A DNA stretch of 64,000 nucleotides from Mesostigma viride (GCA_009746045.1 RPFO01000058.1:1-64000); one strand, 5' to 3'; counted from the stretch's first letter, positions 36,701 to 49,900 are shown. Made by a program: numbers and translations. Notes: generated by a model from the letters alone, not told the origin.

Positions 36701-39700
36701 ATCACGCCGACGACGCCCCCCTGGGGTACCCCTGCGGACGGGGTGGTTCCCGCCCCCGCGCACGCCACGTAGACGCACTGCTGAAACTCGCGCAGCGTCA
36801 GGAAGGTGTCGCGCGATGTCAGCAGCACGCCCGAGACAATGTGGTCCTGCGGGGGTGGGGGTGGGGGTGGATGGGAAGGGGGGTGGAAGGGGTGAAAGGG
36901 GGGGGAAGTTGTGATAGGGTGGAAGGGGGTGGCAGGGGGTGGAATTCCGAAGGGGCAGCATGGCATGGTGCAAGGGCCACACGTAAGAGGTAGGCAACAC
37001 ACAACGTTTGAACTACACATCTGCAATGGTTTCCCACCTGCCGCAGTGCTTTTCCACCTGCATTCACCAACACAATCAAAAGGAGCAGCAGAGAAGCCAA
37101 GGTGCGGCAGAAGATGGGCGAAGCAACGATGGGATACGGGCGGACACGGGCAGAGCCCAGCAACTCCTCTCACCTGACCTTCAGCCCTGCCCCAAACTCC
37201 TCTCAATAGACTTAGGCCCCCGCAAACCCTTCCTTTCTTGTTTTGGCAAAGCTTAATTCCTTCCTTTACACCTCGGCTTCCCAAGTGCTCAACTGGTTCA
37301 GCCCCCAGAGCCCGTAACCCCAATAAGCCTCCCCCCCCTCCCTCACCTGAATAAGTAAATACCGTAGCCCCCCGCCCCCCCTCACCTGGATGAGCCCCCG
37401 GAGCGGCGCACCGGACGTGGGAACCAGGTACTGCTGGTCCGCGTGCACGATGCCGTAGCCCTCGGCACGGCCGACCTCGTCCTGCGGCAGGTGCACGTTC
37501 ATCTCATCACCGTCAAAGTCAGCATTGTACGTGTTGCAGTTGGCGTAGTGGAGGCGCAGCGTTTTCTCGCCCTTGAGCACCCTGACAGTGTGGGCCATGA
37601 TACCCGGGCGATGCAGCGTCGGCTGGCGGTTGACCAGCACAATGTCGCCATCGCGGATGTGGCGGTAGACCGCCTTGGTTGCATGGGGGCCCTTGCACCC
37701 GTCACCGCCCACGCGCGTGCTGCTGCCGCCCCGCGACATGCGCGCACGCGACCCAGAACCGGACAGCAACTTCTTGGCCTCGGCCGCGCGTTTGTGTTCG
37801 GTCAGCTGCGCCAGCGCAACCACCTGGCCGCTCTCGTCCTGCGGGCCGTGTTGCCATGGTGCCGTATTGTGTCGCCAAAGGGTGGAGGGTGGGAGACCGA
37901 TGGGGTGCATCAATTTTCATATCATCATGGGTGGTTGGGGACGTGTGGGGAGGAAGGCGGGGGAAGGGCGCCAATAGAAATGGCGGTGGTGGGCCGTGGT
38001 TAGGTGGTTGGGTGGGAGAGGGGGAGAGGGGGAGAGGGGGAGAGGGGGGAGAGGGGGGGAGAGGGGGAGAGGGGGGAGAGGGGGGAGAGGGGAGAGGGGG
38101 AGAGGGGGAGAGGGGGAGAGGGGAGAGGGGGAGAGGGGGAGGGGGAGAGGGGGGGAGGGGGAGAGGGGGGAGAGGGGGGAGGGGGAGAGGGGGAGGGGAA
38201 AGGGGGAAAGGGGGAAAGGGGGAAAGGGGGAAAGGGGGGAAAGGGGGAAAGGGGGGAAAGGGGGGAAAGGGGGAAAGGGGGAAAGGGGGAAAGGGGGGAA
38301 AGGGGGGAAAGGGGGAAAGGGGGAAAGGGGGAAAGGGGGAAAGGAAAGGGGGAAAGGGGGAAAGGGGGGAAAGGGGGAAAGGGGGAAAGGGGGAAAGGGG
38401 GGAAAGGGGGGAAAGGGGGAAAGGGGGGAAAGGGGGGAAAGGGGGAAAGGGGGAAAGGGGGAAAGGGGGGAAAGGGGGGAAAGGGGGGAAAGGGAAAGGG
38501 GGAAAGGGGGAAAGGGGGAAAGGGGGAAAGGGGGAAAGGGGGGAAAGGGGGGGAGGGATACTGGCTGAGAGGGGACAAAACAGCGTGACTCCTTGACATG
38601 GCACGCACCTGCAAGTGAACCGCCACGGCCGTGGACGTCGGCCATGCTTCTAGCACTACCACGGTATCGATGCAATGCACACAAAGGTCCCCTGTCACTT
38701 TCTAAAGGGGCACGTGCGAGGCAAGTGTGCACAGCTTTTGTGGGGCGAGGGGGCATTGAGAAAGGCTGGACCCCTCCACACGCAAAGAAAGGCCCGACTG
38801 TGGCAAGGTGTGCTTGAAAAACGGCTCTTTCCACCTCCCCCATAAACGTCCACACACATAAGCAGCCATTACGCCCTGACACCGTGGTTCGTGGTAATAT
38901 GCTCTAGTCCATTGAGCTTCAAGCCTTCAAAAATTTGAAAATAGACTCTCCCATGGGCAGGTGCCAGCGCCCAGCGCTCTGTACCTCAATGTGTGTCGCG
39001 CCCGGGTGCACATCCGGCCCCCGCAGCACCGCCGCACGCAGCTCGGCCACGTTGAAAGGCGTGACCGGCTCCCGGTACGTGAGCCGCGTGGCAAAGTATG
39101 GCGGTATCCCCACCGAGCACGTGGGCAGGTACGGGTCGGGGGAGATGACGGACCGGCACGCAAAGTTGACGCGCTTGCCCATCATGTGCTTTCGGAAGAG
39201 CCCCTCCTTCTTCTCCAGCTGCTGCTTGATGCCGGGGGCATCCAGCCGCTCGCCCTTGCCGCCGTGGAGAAGGCCCGACACGACGCCCTGGCAGGGTGGG
39301 GAAGGGGACAGGGTTAGGGATAGGGCGGGGGTGCGGAGGGGGTTAAGAACAGGGTGCGAATAGGGACTGGGTGGGAATAAGGTGGGGCCAGGGGTAAGCG
39401 ATTGGGTGCTATTAGGGAAGGGCAGTTACTACAGTGCATGCCCAGTCGATACCAGATGCTAACATCTGCAACCGACCCCCCCAAGCTATCGACTAGCATT
39501 TAACCACGCATTCTCCATATTTCTGGCCTGCGCTGGTCATCTCATTGATACCATGGTCACTATAGTATAGTAATGCCATGCCTGCGCTGGTCACTATAGT
39601 ATATAGTAATGCCATGCCTGTGCTGGTCATCTCATTGATACCATGGTCACTATAGTATAGTAATGCCATGCCTGTGCTGGTGGTCTCATTGATACCATGG

Positions 39701-41767
39701 TCACTATAGTATAGTAATGCCATGCCTGCGCTGGTGGTCTCATGGATACCATGGTCACTATAGTACATAGTAATGCCATGCCTGCGCTGGTGGTCTCATT
39801 GATACCATGGTCACTGTAGTACATAGTAATGCCATGCCTGCGCTGGTGGTCTCATGGATACCATGGTCACTATAGTACATAGTAATGCCAGGCCTGCGCT
39901 GGTCGTCTCATGGATACCATGGTCACTACAGGATAGCGATGCCATGCCTGCGCTGTCTCATTGATACAGAGCGGACAGCATCATCGCGGAGGGCCTCCCC
40001 GCACAAGATGTGCGCAATCCCTACAGCACATCTCAACGAGGCGACCATATCTATGCAAGAACCAGCACGGGCCTGAAATCAGCTGTGTCTTGAAAAAAAA
40101 CGCTAGCATCACAAGCATCGCGACCGTCCAGTAGATCCGGGACAACCACCCGCTGTCTCCACGGGTGGCACGCGCGAAGCATAGCACCTGCAGTGCAACC
40201 CACTTCCTCAAGGACAGAGTATGATGTAGGCACATGCCCATGCTTCACACGAGCATGGCAACCGTATTAGGTGCGGCTGTCGAAGTGCAGGGTGTCGATT
40301 GTCGCAGAGAAATGCATCGTGAGTAGAGTAGCGATGAATCACCCGACGCACCTGCAGCGCGATCCACGTCTGCGTGACGTTGCCCATGTCCACCACCTGC
40401 TGGCTGCCGTCACGCTGCTTGCCCAGCGCGCGCACGCGGTCCGCCAGCATCATGTTGGTGGACAGTATCTTGTTCAGATACACGCTCTGGGCGTGCTCAA
40501 ACGTGGCGCCGTTGAGGACGCTGGGCGGCCGGAAGCGGTTCGGGGGCACGATCACCCGACGGATGAAAAACACGCCGCAGCCGCTGCTGGCGTCCACGCC
40601 GCCTTTATGCCGTTTGCCGCCCCCCGCGGACGTGCGGGCTGACAACGACCCACTCGACCCGCCCCACACGAGGGTCACCATTGCCTCCTCGTTACTCCAC
40701 AGCCGCAGCAGGTGGGCCTCAACTTCTGACGGGGTCAAATACTTGGGTTTCGCCGCCGCCGCCGCTGCAGCTGCCTTGGTCAGCGAGGCTGCGGTTGACT
40801 TTAGAGGGACCGCGGTCATAGTCTCCGCCTGTCTCGCGGCGCGCTGGGCAGCAGCAACAGGCGGTTTCCCTTTGGCATGTCCCCTTGGCGCGCCCGCTCC
40901 CTCGTCATCCGTCTCGCTGTCACTTTCGCCGACGTCACGCTCTTTGCTGGCATCGCCGTCCTCCTGGACTTGGAGCGCGTTGGGGAGGGTGAGCTGGGGG
41001 AGGCCGCTGCCGGGGCCACCCCCGAGCACGCTCCCGATCTGAAGCCCCATGGACGCGTTGTAGTTCCAGGCCTTGCGGCTGAGCGGGGCCACGAAAATCT
41101 TGCTGTCCTCGACCTTGACGGCGGGGCTGTGCGCTTTGCAGTTGCCGCATTTCCCGGTGGGCATCTTTTCCATGAATTGGAGCACCGTTTTCTGCGCGAG
41201 CTGCTTCGCCTGGGAAGTCCACCGGGCGGAGGTGATCGAGATGACGTCGTCCACGGTTGGTTCGATGAGATTCCCTTCCTCGTCCAATTCGGTCTCGTCG
41301 AGGGTGTCCCCTTTTCCTTTTCCTTCCACGGACTCGAGCACGACCTCCTGCGCCTGGGCGAGGTCGCCGCGAGCGAGTAAGGTCAGCTTGCGGAGGTATC
41401 GCCGAACCCTGGCTGCCTCCATTTTGAAATGGTGGCAGTTCATGCAGGTACTGCGCAGCAGCTTGACCATCGTGGGGAAGACAAGTGTGTTATAGACAGG
41501 GGCAGCGAGTTCAATGTGGCCGAAATGCCCGGGGCAGTGATGGTAACCCAGTCGGCAGGTGGCGCAGCGGGACGCAAAGTCGGTTGGCCCCAATGCTGGG
41601 TCATAGACACCACCGGGATTCGGGTTCCCAAGGTTGTCATAAGCAGTAGGATTGGTAATGCGTTTGACGCTGAGGTCAAGCACCTCGTTTCCATTGTAAA
41701 AGCCGAAGGTGAGTGCGTCCACGGTCCGCCCGACAAACTCTGTGCGAATTGTACTCTGTTGTGCCAT
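30783..41767 (-). CDS. POLR1A: RNA polymerase I largest subunit (RPA190/NRPA1)
   Basis: Catalytic subunit of nucleolar RNA polymerase I, which transcribes rRNA. Eight exons, all phase 0 and GT-AG: 41767-40352, 39287-38985, 37838-37386, 36846-36358, 35541-35050, 34453-34223, 33951-33751 and 32954-30783; 1918 aa, somewhat longer than yeast (1664) and human (1720) because of low-complexity inserts. Visible: N-terminal zinc site [36 protein letters not shown], the metal-binding [15 protein letters not shown] (about 678-692), [17 protein letters not shown] in the funnel/bridge region, [18 protein letters not shown] (trigger loop region, about 1370-1390), the acidic Pol I jaw insertion, and the C-terminal [17 protein letters not shown] block. 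The start ATG ([15 protein letters not shown]) gives the conserved N-terminus. Nothing suggests inactivation. Confidence 0.98.
34440..34640. repeat. G-rich degenerate repeat in POLR1A intron 5
   Basis: Imperfect GGGTGGGGT runs over about 180 bp immediately next to the exon 6 acceptor (34453). On the transcript this is a C-rich tract ahead of the splice site. A few copies of TGCGGAGGAGCATC follow at about 34683-34735. Confidence 0.6.
38015..38560. repeat. Polypurine array (GGGGGAGA)n/(GGGGGAAA)n
   Basis: About 545 bp without a pyrimidine on the plus strand, first GGGGGAGA-type (38015-38200) and then GGGGGAAA-type (38200-38560), in POLR1A intron 2. Mirror-symmetric polypurine of this length can form triplex DNA in principle. 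All long frames over it are artefacts. Confidence 0.97.
39505..39965. repeat. Roughly 60-bp tandem repeat derived from dispersed element
   Basis: Seven to eight units built on GCCTGCGCTGGTSRTCTCAT, GATACCATGGTCACTATAGT and AYAGTAATGCCATG. The first unit begins with TTTCTGGCCTGCGCTGGTCATC, the defined end of the SINE-like repeat seen at 12039, 21350, 50838 and 51928, so the array appears to be an expansion of that end. It lies in POLR1A intron 1. Confidence 0.8.
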
Positions 41768-42178
41768 GGCTAGCTATGCACAGGAAACTATCCGCAAAAT
41801 TTTCCAAGTTTTTTACAGGGCTTTAACAGCTCTTCTCCCCCGGACAAATCCTCCATCCCAGAAAAAAGGCAATGAAACAAAAACTGCATTCGCCGCCGTG
41901 CCCTCATTCACCGACATTTGCACAACCGGCACAAGCCTTCATAGCACTGCAGTCGCACGTTTGCTTTTCTGTGCGCGGCTTTCCATGCTGGCTGCCGTCG
42001 CCCCCCGCGGTCTTGCTTTCACTTCTGCCAGCCGCAAAGGCACCTCTGCCACAGGGCGCGGCGCGCAGGCCGCATGATGACGATTGATGCAGCTGTTGCA
42101 TTACCTAGTGTCTGCACTACAGTATGTACTAACTGTGAGCCGTAATATTTAATAAGGGCCCCACTGTAAGCAATCCGC
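41768..42178. promoter_or_regulatory. Upstream region of POLR1A, divergent with the RCC1-sulfotransferase gene
   Basis: POLR1A (-, start 41767) and the RCC1-sulfotransferase gene (+, start 43976) are divergent. The 2.2 kb between them is largely taken by a hAT MITE. The about 410 bp next to POLR1A carry no recognisable gene and presumably hold its promoter. Confidence 0.4.
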
Positions 42179-42186
42179 CCGCCTGG

Positions 42187-43160
42187 CAGTGTTTTTTTTA
42201 GTGGCGATACACCGCCAAATGTGGCGGTGTGGCACTTTTTTTGGCAAAATGTGGCGGTGCCACCCACTTGGACAGGGCACCCAAGAAGCCACAATTTGGC
42301 CGTGCTGTTCTACTTTGTAGTTTCGTTTCGCCACAGGGTGGCCGTGCCTGAAGTTCACTCTAGTACAGGCTACGCCACAATTGGCGGTGTCAGCCGGTCT
42401 TCCGGCCGGCGTTCCGCCACAAGCCTCCCTAGTACTAGAACTACTATGAGTATTACTATGACTGACTGACTTACTGACTGCATAGTGCATGTACGTAGAG
42501 CCCGGCCAAGTGCCAAGTGGCAAGTGGCCCGCTGCCAGAGACCAGAGTGCACTGTGCAGACTGCAGCTTGTGTGCATTTTCTGGCTTCAGCTGGCTGGCG
42601 GCCTGGCGGCTGGCGCCTCAGTTCCAGTCACTCGCCAGCCATACAGTACTGTACTGCATTGCATTGACTATGTGTTTCGACTTTCGGCACTTCAGTAATC
42701 GTTTTGTTAAGCAGTGGCTGTAGTGGTAATCGTTGTTGTTAATTTACCAAGTACGCCCGGCGCCGATGCCTGAGACGGAGACGCTCGCCCGCCTTGTGTA
42801 CAGGCATTCACGCCTTAAGTTGGGTTCGAGGTTTTTGGTCAACCCAACTTCAGGCGTGAACCCAACTTAAGGCGTGAATGATTCTAATAAATTCTACTAG
42901 TTTGAACTTAAGATAATTAAACATACTGTTCTGAACTACTTTGAACTTGGAATGCCAGTACGGCGCCGCGCCGCGCTGACCCCGCTGCCGGTAGGGTCAT
43001 TTGCTGCACCAAAAAGCCAGCCCGCCACACGTGGCCGTGCCAAGCCCAATTTTAATTGGCTTAAAGCCACACATTGGCCGAGTAAACTGAAGTTTTCATA
43101 GTTCGAAACGCCACAAGTGGCCTAGCGCCACTAGTAACGAAAACCTTAAAAAAAACACTG
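42187..43160. mobile_element. hAT-type MITE with 8-bp target duplication
   Basis: A 974-bp element with perfect 14-bp terminal inverted repeats CAGTGTTTTTTTTA, flanked by the 8-bp direct repeat CCGCCTGG (42179-42186 and 43161-43168). CAGTG ends and an 8-bp duplication are hAT hallmarks. Subterminal zones carry many copies of CCACAANTGGC/GTGGCGGTG, as expected for transposase binding sites. There is no transposase frame. Inside, a perfect 23-bp inverted repeat (42805-42827 with 42858-42880, starting CATTCACGCCTTAAG) surrounds a smaller nested stem. Confidence 0.93.
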
Positions 43161-43168
43161 CCGCCTGG

Positions 43169-43975
43169 ATGAGGCCGGGATTTACGGCGGGGCAGGGGGA
43201 ATTACCGAATTAGGGAAAAGAGTGGGGACGCCAGTAACAAGCTGAGGGGATCCACGTGGCCGTTGCTAGAAAATTTTCGGTTGGCAACCACGTGTGCCTG
43301 CCAGTCAACCCGTGACGTCTGCGTACTTGCGTACGAGCAACGAGGGGGGAACCCAGACAAGACGTACTTGGGTGTAAGCGATCGTGTGAATGAAGCCCCC
43401 GCGCTTGGGAAATTATTATGCATCCATGGTTATCACTTTTCACCGTCATGCCCCGCGCTAACATGTCTCATGAGTCAGTAATTGCCCTTCGTTACCGACA
43501 ATGATCTGGTTTTTGGACTTCTTACCCCAAAGCTGATTTTCAACGACACATTGGTCTTTGTAGATAATTTTGTCCACGATCACTAACTGGCCTGGTCACC
43601 CAAGTTCTTGTCTGCGTGCAAGCTCTCGGGCTTGTATGGCTACGACTGGCACACGCCAGTCCCTATGCAGAAGCAAGGGGCCGACTGCGAGGCTCCTCAT
43701 CGCTTTTAGTGCAATGTAGCAAGCCCCATCTGCTGGTAGCGAATTACATGTCCTTTTAGAGGAGCTGCTTTCCTCACCAGCACTGTGCACGAACTTTCCA
43801 GCGCGACGGGCGTTGTGAAGCGAAGAATACCAAAACTCTTACGTATACAGGGAATCGCAGTCCATTTCTCGCTTCGCATCGCGTAGGGCATCATCCGGTA
43901 TTATAATTCGAGCATAACTGATACGTGGGCATCGCGGCAGCGGCACAGAGAGCGCGTCGCTCTTTCTTGCGTGCC
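43169..43975 (+). promoter_or_regulatory. Upstream region of RCC1-sulfotransferase gene
   Basis: About 800 bp between the hAT MITE and the start codon at 43976, presumed promoter and 5' UTR. No defined motif or additional gene is recognised. Confidence 0.35.
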
Positions 43976-46900
43976 ATGCGAATGCTGACCACCGCCTTCC
44001 TCATCCTCGCATGCATCACGAGCGCCATCCAGCCGGGACACGGCCGCGACCTTGCCGCCCCCCACGCTCGTAAGCTGCTGCGGGAGGTGGCGCACCCCAT
44101 CTCCTACCCAGCCGGCCACCTCTACACCTTCAGCATCGACCGCAACCTGCGCACCATTGGTCGGCCCGGCGACCCGGGGCTGCCCGCCATGGCCGACCTC
44201 CCCCAGGGTACCCTGGTGACCAACGTGGGCGCGGGCGGCCACTCCCTGGCCGTGAGCGTGGACGGCACCCTGTTCACCTGGGGCCGCAATGACAGCAAAG
44301 GGGGCGGCGGTTACGGCAGCCAGTCCGTGAGCGATTCCGGCCAGAGCGGCCGCCTGCGCGGCGACCTCCGGACGCCGCTGCCAGTAGAAGGGGAGCTCGC
44401 GGGTCGCCCCGTGGTCGCTGCCGCCGCAGGCCGGTACCACACCGTGGCCGCCGCAAAGGGGGGCGGCGTGTACACGTTCGGGCTGAACGACTGGGGCCAA
44501 CTGGGCCACCCGGGGGTCGACTACGAGGGCAGCTCCTGCTGGCAGGGCTACAGCTGTCGGTCAGCACTCCCCCAGCTGGTGCAGGGGCTGGAGACGGCGC
44601 GCGCGGTGGCGGTGGCGGCGGGCAGGTACCACTCACTCGCCGTGCTGGAGAACGGCGAGGTCTGGTCCTGGGGGCTGAACATCTGTGGGCGGTCCGAGAA
44701 GGATGCCCCTCGGGACGGCAAGCACGGGGCCAAGCCGGGCCTGGTTAAGGGCTTCAAGGGCATGAAGGTGGTCGCCGTGGACGCCGGGTACGTCCACTGG
44801 GCTGCGCTCACCAGCGATGGCCTCGTGTACACGTGCGACACCGGGTTTGATGGCTACGCGGGGTTCTTGCCAGCCAGCGTGAACCGCCACCGGAAAGGGA
44901 ACGCGGAAGGCGAGCTGGGCCGCGCGGGCGACCCGTTTGAGCCGCACCCGGTGGAGCTGCCGCTGCCAGCTGTCGCGGTGGCCACAGGGCGATGCTTCAC
45001 GCTCGCGGCGCTCGAGGTGGGTGCTTCCGTCAGTTACAGAGTCGGGTTGTATGACGCGGGGGATCAGAATTAGTGAGGGGGTTGTGACACACCGTGTGGC
45101 CATGTGTTTGCCCCACCGGTGGCGCTCGTGGTGGGTGCGTGCCGTTGCTCTCTCCACTATGCGCGTGAGCTGGGTGCCGTAAGCAGGGTGGTCCTATGAG
45201 GCATAGGGGGTGCCCTACGCTGTGCTGTGGACGTTTGATCATGCATTTGTCATTCTGGCTATGCTCGTGGTGGGTGTGGGCGGGAGCATTGGCATTGCGC
45301 GGGCATGGTGTGGCGTGAGCAGGTCATATAAGTGCCGCAGGCATGTCACCGGCACATGCCTCTATGTAGACGACCCACTCCTTGGTAGCTTGCAGGACGG
45401 GTTGACCAGGGTTCTCGTTTTCTGGTGTGGTGTGCAGAGAGTGATAACGCTCTAGCTCTGGGAGTGGTTACACTCTCTGGGTGTCTGGCCTGGGGGTCTA
45501 TGCCTTCACGTGGAAACCGGTCATGGTGTTGAGTCCCCTTAAGTTATCCGAAGCCAAATTCTTAAAACAATCTATGGAAATAAAAGAATCTGAATCGGTG
45601 GTTTGTTTTTTAAAAAATATTCTCCATCAGTTATGCGTCGCGCTATCTTATCGGAACAACAAACAACAACAATGTGCATCGCACGGGATGCACCGTCTCA
45701 TCGTCACATCATCCTCCTCGTCTGTTTTTGGCGTGCACAGGACGGCGGGCTGTTCACCTGGGGCTGCGCAACACTGGCCCGTCCTGGCAGCCGCACAATA
45801 CCCCAGCGCGTGCTCGGGCCCATCGCCAACGAGGTGGTCACCTCCGTGGCCGGGTAAGGTGGTCTGTGTTGGCTCATGATGCGATGGGAGAGGTAGGTGG
45901 TGTGTGTTGGCTCATGATGCGATTGGAGGGGTAGGTGGTGTGTGTTGGCTCATGATATGTTTCTAGGGATCGATAGGGCGTGTTGGGTAATGAAAGATGA
46001 AGTGAAGGTCTTACTTTTGTTGCAGGGTAGGCTGGCATGCGTGGGTTAGTGATAAGCGGATGAGTTGGAAGCTGATGAGTTGCCTTTGTGTGCGGGCAGG
46101 CTGGCATGCCTAGGCGAACATGTATGCTTTATGGGCTAATGAGTTGCTTTACTAACACTAAGCAGCTGTGGGGTCAGTGAAGCGTAGCTGCAAAGTCTCG
46201 CAAGGCAACTATGGTTTTCCAAAATTATATTGCTGTCATGATGTCAAAGTGTATGTTTTTTGTAATAGCATAATGCATAGTGGCTGGGAAGTGGAGACCA
46301 TAACGTGGCATGGTGTCTTAATCAATGATAGTAACAAGTGACCGTGATGGTTTCCTGCAATCCAGTGTTTGTCTTTGACACCCGGTCCCCTGCCCACCGG
46401 TCCCTCATGAGCCCACTTGGCCCCCCCCCACACCCATCCCACCCACCCACCGGTTGACCGCAAAGAACTGCGTCTTGTAGGTCAATCAGTTAGTCAATCA
46501 GACTTCAACTGTGCACATTTTACTGTTTGGACACCTGGTGGGCATGGCATGGGTGTATGGGGCTGCACATATTGCTAGTATCTAGAACAGCACTAGTTAG
46601 TGCTAGTATCTAGAACAGTACTAGTTAGTGCTAGTGTCTAGAACAGTACTAGTTAGTGCTAGTATCTAGAACAGTACTAGTTAGTGCTCGTATCTAGAAC
46701 ATCACTAGTTAGTGCTCGTATCTAGAACAGTACTAGTTAGTGCTAGTATCTAGAACAGTACTAGTTAGTGCTAGTATCTAGAGCAGTATCAGTTTGTCAT
46801 TAGTCCGATTCCCACTCATCAATCCTAGCATCCCCCAGCCAGCACATCAAGCGAAGTCAGCAGAAGACCCCCCTTTGGCTGGAGCATGTGTGCCGCCGAC

Positions 46901-49900
46901 ACAGCAGTTCGTCACTTTGTTTGATAATTTGTTAATAATAAAGATTGTTTGATCGATTTGTTGATATTAGTAATTCATGAATCACCTTTGTTACTCCTAT
47001 TTTGCCCCCCTATTCCTCCTTGCCTAACTTACGCTGTCAACACCTTCCCACCTGCTCTTTCCTTCCACCCCTCTGGGCTGCCCTATCCCCCACCCGTTAG
47101 CTGCCATGTCCCAAACCCCCCTCGCCGGCCCTTCTCCCAATCCTCCCTCCCAACTAACTAATCCTCCTAATCCTATAGCATGGGCTACAAGCCTCCTAAC
47201 CCTATACTCCTAACCTCCCCCCTTATCTTTAACTCTCCTAACGTTGTACTACTAACCCTCTCCCTTGTCTCTAACCCTGCCTGTCCCCTCGGATGCCAGT
47301 GGCGAGTTCACCTCGGCGGCAGTGACCTTGTCCGGCCGCGCCTACGTGTGGGGCACCACGGGCAAGATCCTGCAGGAGAGGCGCTACGCGCTCATGGGGA
47401 AGACTGGGGCGGAGGCCGAGATCAAAGGCAACGGACACGAGGAGACGCCGGTGCCCCTGGTGGGCCTGCCGCCCCTGGAGGAGGGCCGGGCTGTGCACGT
47501 GCGTGCCGGGTACCAGCATCTCCTCATCGTGGTCGCGCCCACTCATGATGACAACAAGGACAGCGCGACCGGTCCACAGCAGCATCAGCATCAGTCGGCC
47601 AGGCACCAGGGTGCCCAGGGAGGAGGCAGCAGCGGCGGCGCAGCCCAGGCCGGGCACAGTGGTAATGCTGGGGGTGGTCGTGCGGTTGCGGCGGCCAGCA
47701 AGGCAGCTCCCGTGGTCCCCGTGACCATGCATGCGAGGGTGCCAGCAGAAGTAGAGAGAGTCGAGAAGGGATGGAAGCGCGTGTACCAGTCGACCTACCA
47801 GCCGCTGGATGCGGCCACGATTCGTGCGGCGGCCCCCGACATATTCGCCACGCTGGACGAGTCGGGCGGCTTTGACGCGGGCTTCAAGAACCCTTGCTAC
47901 CGGCAGCCGGGCAAGGGCCTGCGCTGCGTCTCGTACTTTAACATCATCGGCGTGAGCAAGTGCGGCACCACCGACTTGTTCAAGAAGCTGGCACTGCTCC
48001 CACAGGTGGGGATGGGGTGGGGGGTGGGGGGTGTGGGGGGTGGGTGTGTGGGGGAAGCATGGGGGGAGGGGGGGGGGGGGGGGGGGGGGGGGCGGGGGGG
48101 AGGAGGGCGGGAAGCAGAGAATGGGATGGTGAAGGGTGTTTATGCAACTGGCTTTTCTGCCACAGGTGGGGGTCTAGACCTTCATCATCCCCAAAGTGGT
48201 CGCCCTCATGAAGCCTCGGTGAAGGCCGAAAAATCCCGGTGGTGGGTCCTGGGCAGCGGTGAGTGGCATGGGGTTGTGATGGGCGGCGGTGAGTGGCATG
48301 GGGTTGGGTGGGGTCGGGGCTTTCGAGGAAAGGGGGGGTGGGGGGTAGAGCGCAGGGGGGCAGGGGGAAAGGGGAAAGGGGCAGGGGGCAGGGGGCAGGG
48401 GGCAGGGGGCAGGGGGCAGGGGGCAGGGGGCAGGGGGCAGGGGGCAGGGGGCAGGGGCAGGGGGCAGGGGGCAGGGGGCGGGGGGCAGGGGGGCAGGACC
48501 GCAGAGCGAACAGCAGAAATGGGTGGGTGGGTGGTGGCCAATGTAGATCATAGAGAGAACTTTTACACTTGGATATTGCGCGGGCTATGTGGGATCTAGC
48601 AGTTGGGAGGCTGCTCATCCTACTTGTGTTGTTTACTGTCTTCATCCAGATCATGCGACCGGTATGCATCGACGGCCTGGATTCAGTAGATGCTCCACGT
48701 TAGCGAACATTACCATATTTTCAACTATGGAAGCTCTGAGTCTCTGCTGTTTCCATAGCAGGCAGGACTAGAAATGTTTGGTATCGTCTCATATGCGCGC
48801 ACATTGAATCATTGATGTATACCCACATACCTGCTTTTTTTTCCCAATGAGCTAACATAATCGTCGTTATGTTTACCTCATCCATACCCGTCCCTCACAT
48901 CTCCCCGCAGGTGGTCGAATCCCTGAACAAGGGGCCCCACTTTTGGGACGAGCCGCACGCGTGGGACTGGTACGTGGACCTTTTCGCGCCCGTGGCCCAG
49001 GCAGCGCTGGCCGACCCCCCCACCATCATCGCGGGGGACGCCAGCAGCAACACATTCACCTACTCGGGTGTGGGCATCCGTGGCAAGCCCAATGGGGAGG
49101 TGCTCCTTCCGGAGCTCATGTACGCGGTCAACCCGGCGGAGCGGCTCATCTTGATGGTGCGCGAGCCTGCGGCGCGGATGTACAGCGCGTTCTGGTACTA
49201 CGGCTGCCTGTACCACATCTACGACAACTTCGGCATGTCTCCCGCGGGGTTCCACAAGTTTGTGGAGAAGGAGGTGGGTGGCATTTACGGCGCGCCGGTG
49301 CACAGTTTAAGCAGAACGGACCCTTAAAAAGCTAAAGGTATTTCTCATTTCTTCTGGTAGTTCTTCCTCTTTCTCTACGGCTTGCGAGACGGTCGTTTCT
49401 TGATGACTGTCAACGGCTGCCAACTGTTGTTCATCAGAATTTCTTATGCTGCTTGCCTTGGGTTGTTCCCTTGCCGCGTGCACCCTCCCCTTTTTCTTCA
49501 CCCCCCAGCCCTTCCCAATGGATTTTCCCTCCCACACCTACAATGACTCACCCCTTGCCTCCTTCCCAGTGCCCTTCCGTTTCCGTACCTCGTTTCCCGG
49601 CCCTACGCCTGCCACTTTGTTTCCAGCCACTTTGTTGCCAGCCACTTTGTTGCCAGCCACTTTGTTGCCAGCCACTTTGTTGCCAGCCACTTTGTTGCCA
49701 GCCACTTTGTTGCCAGCCACTTTGTTGCCAGCCACTTTGTTGTCAGCCACTTTGTTGCCAGCCACTTTGTTGCCAGCCACTTTGTTGCCAGCCACTTTGT
49801 TGCCAGCCACTTTGCTTCCAGCCACTTTGTTGCCAGCCACTTTGTTGCCAGCCACTTTGTTGCCAGCCACTTTGTTGCCAGCCACTCTGTTGCCAGCCCC

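Noticed and set aside
37679-38882. Gly/Glu/Arg- and Pro/Phe/Ser-rich frames of 190-320 codons
   Set aside because: Translations of the polypurine array in POLR1A intron 2.
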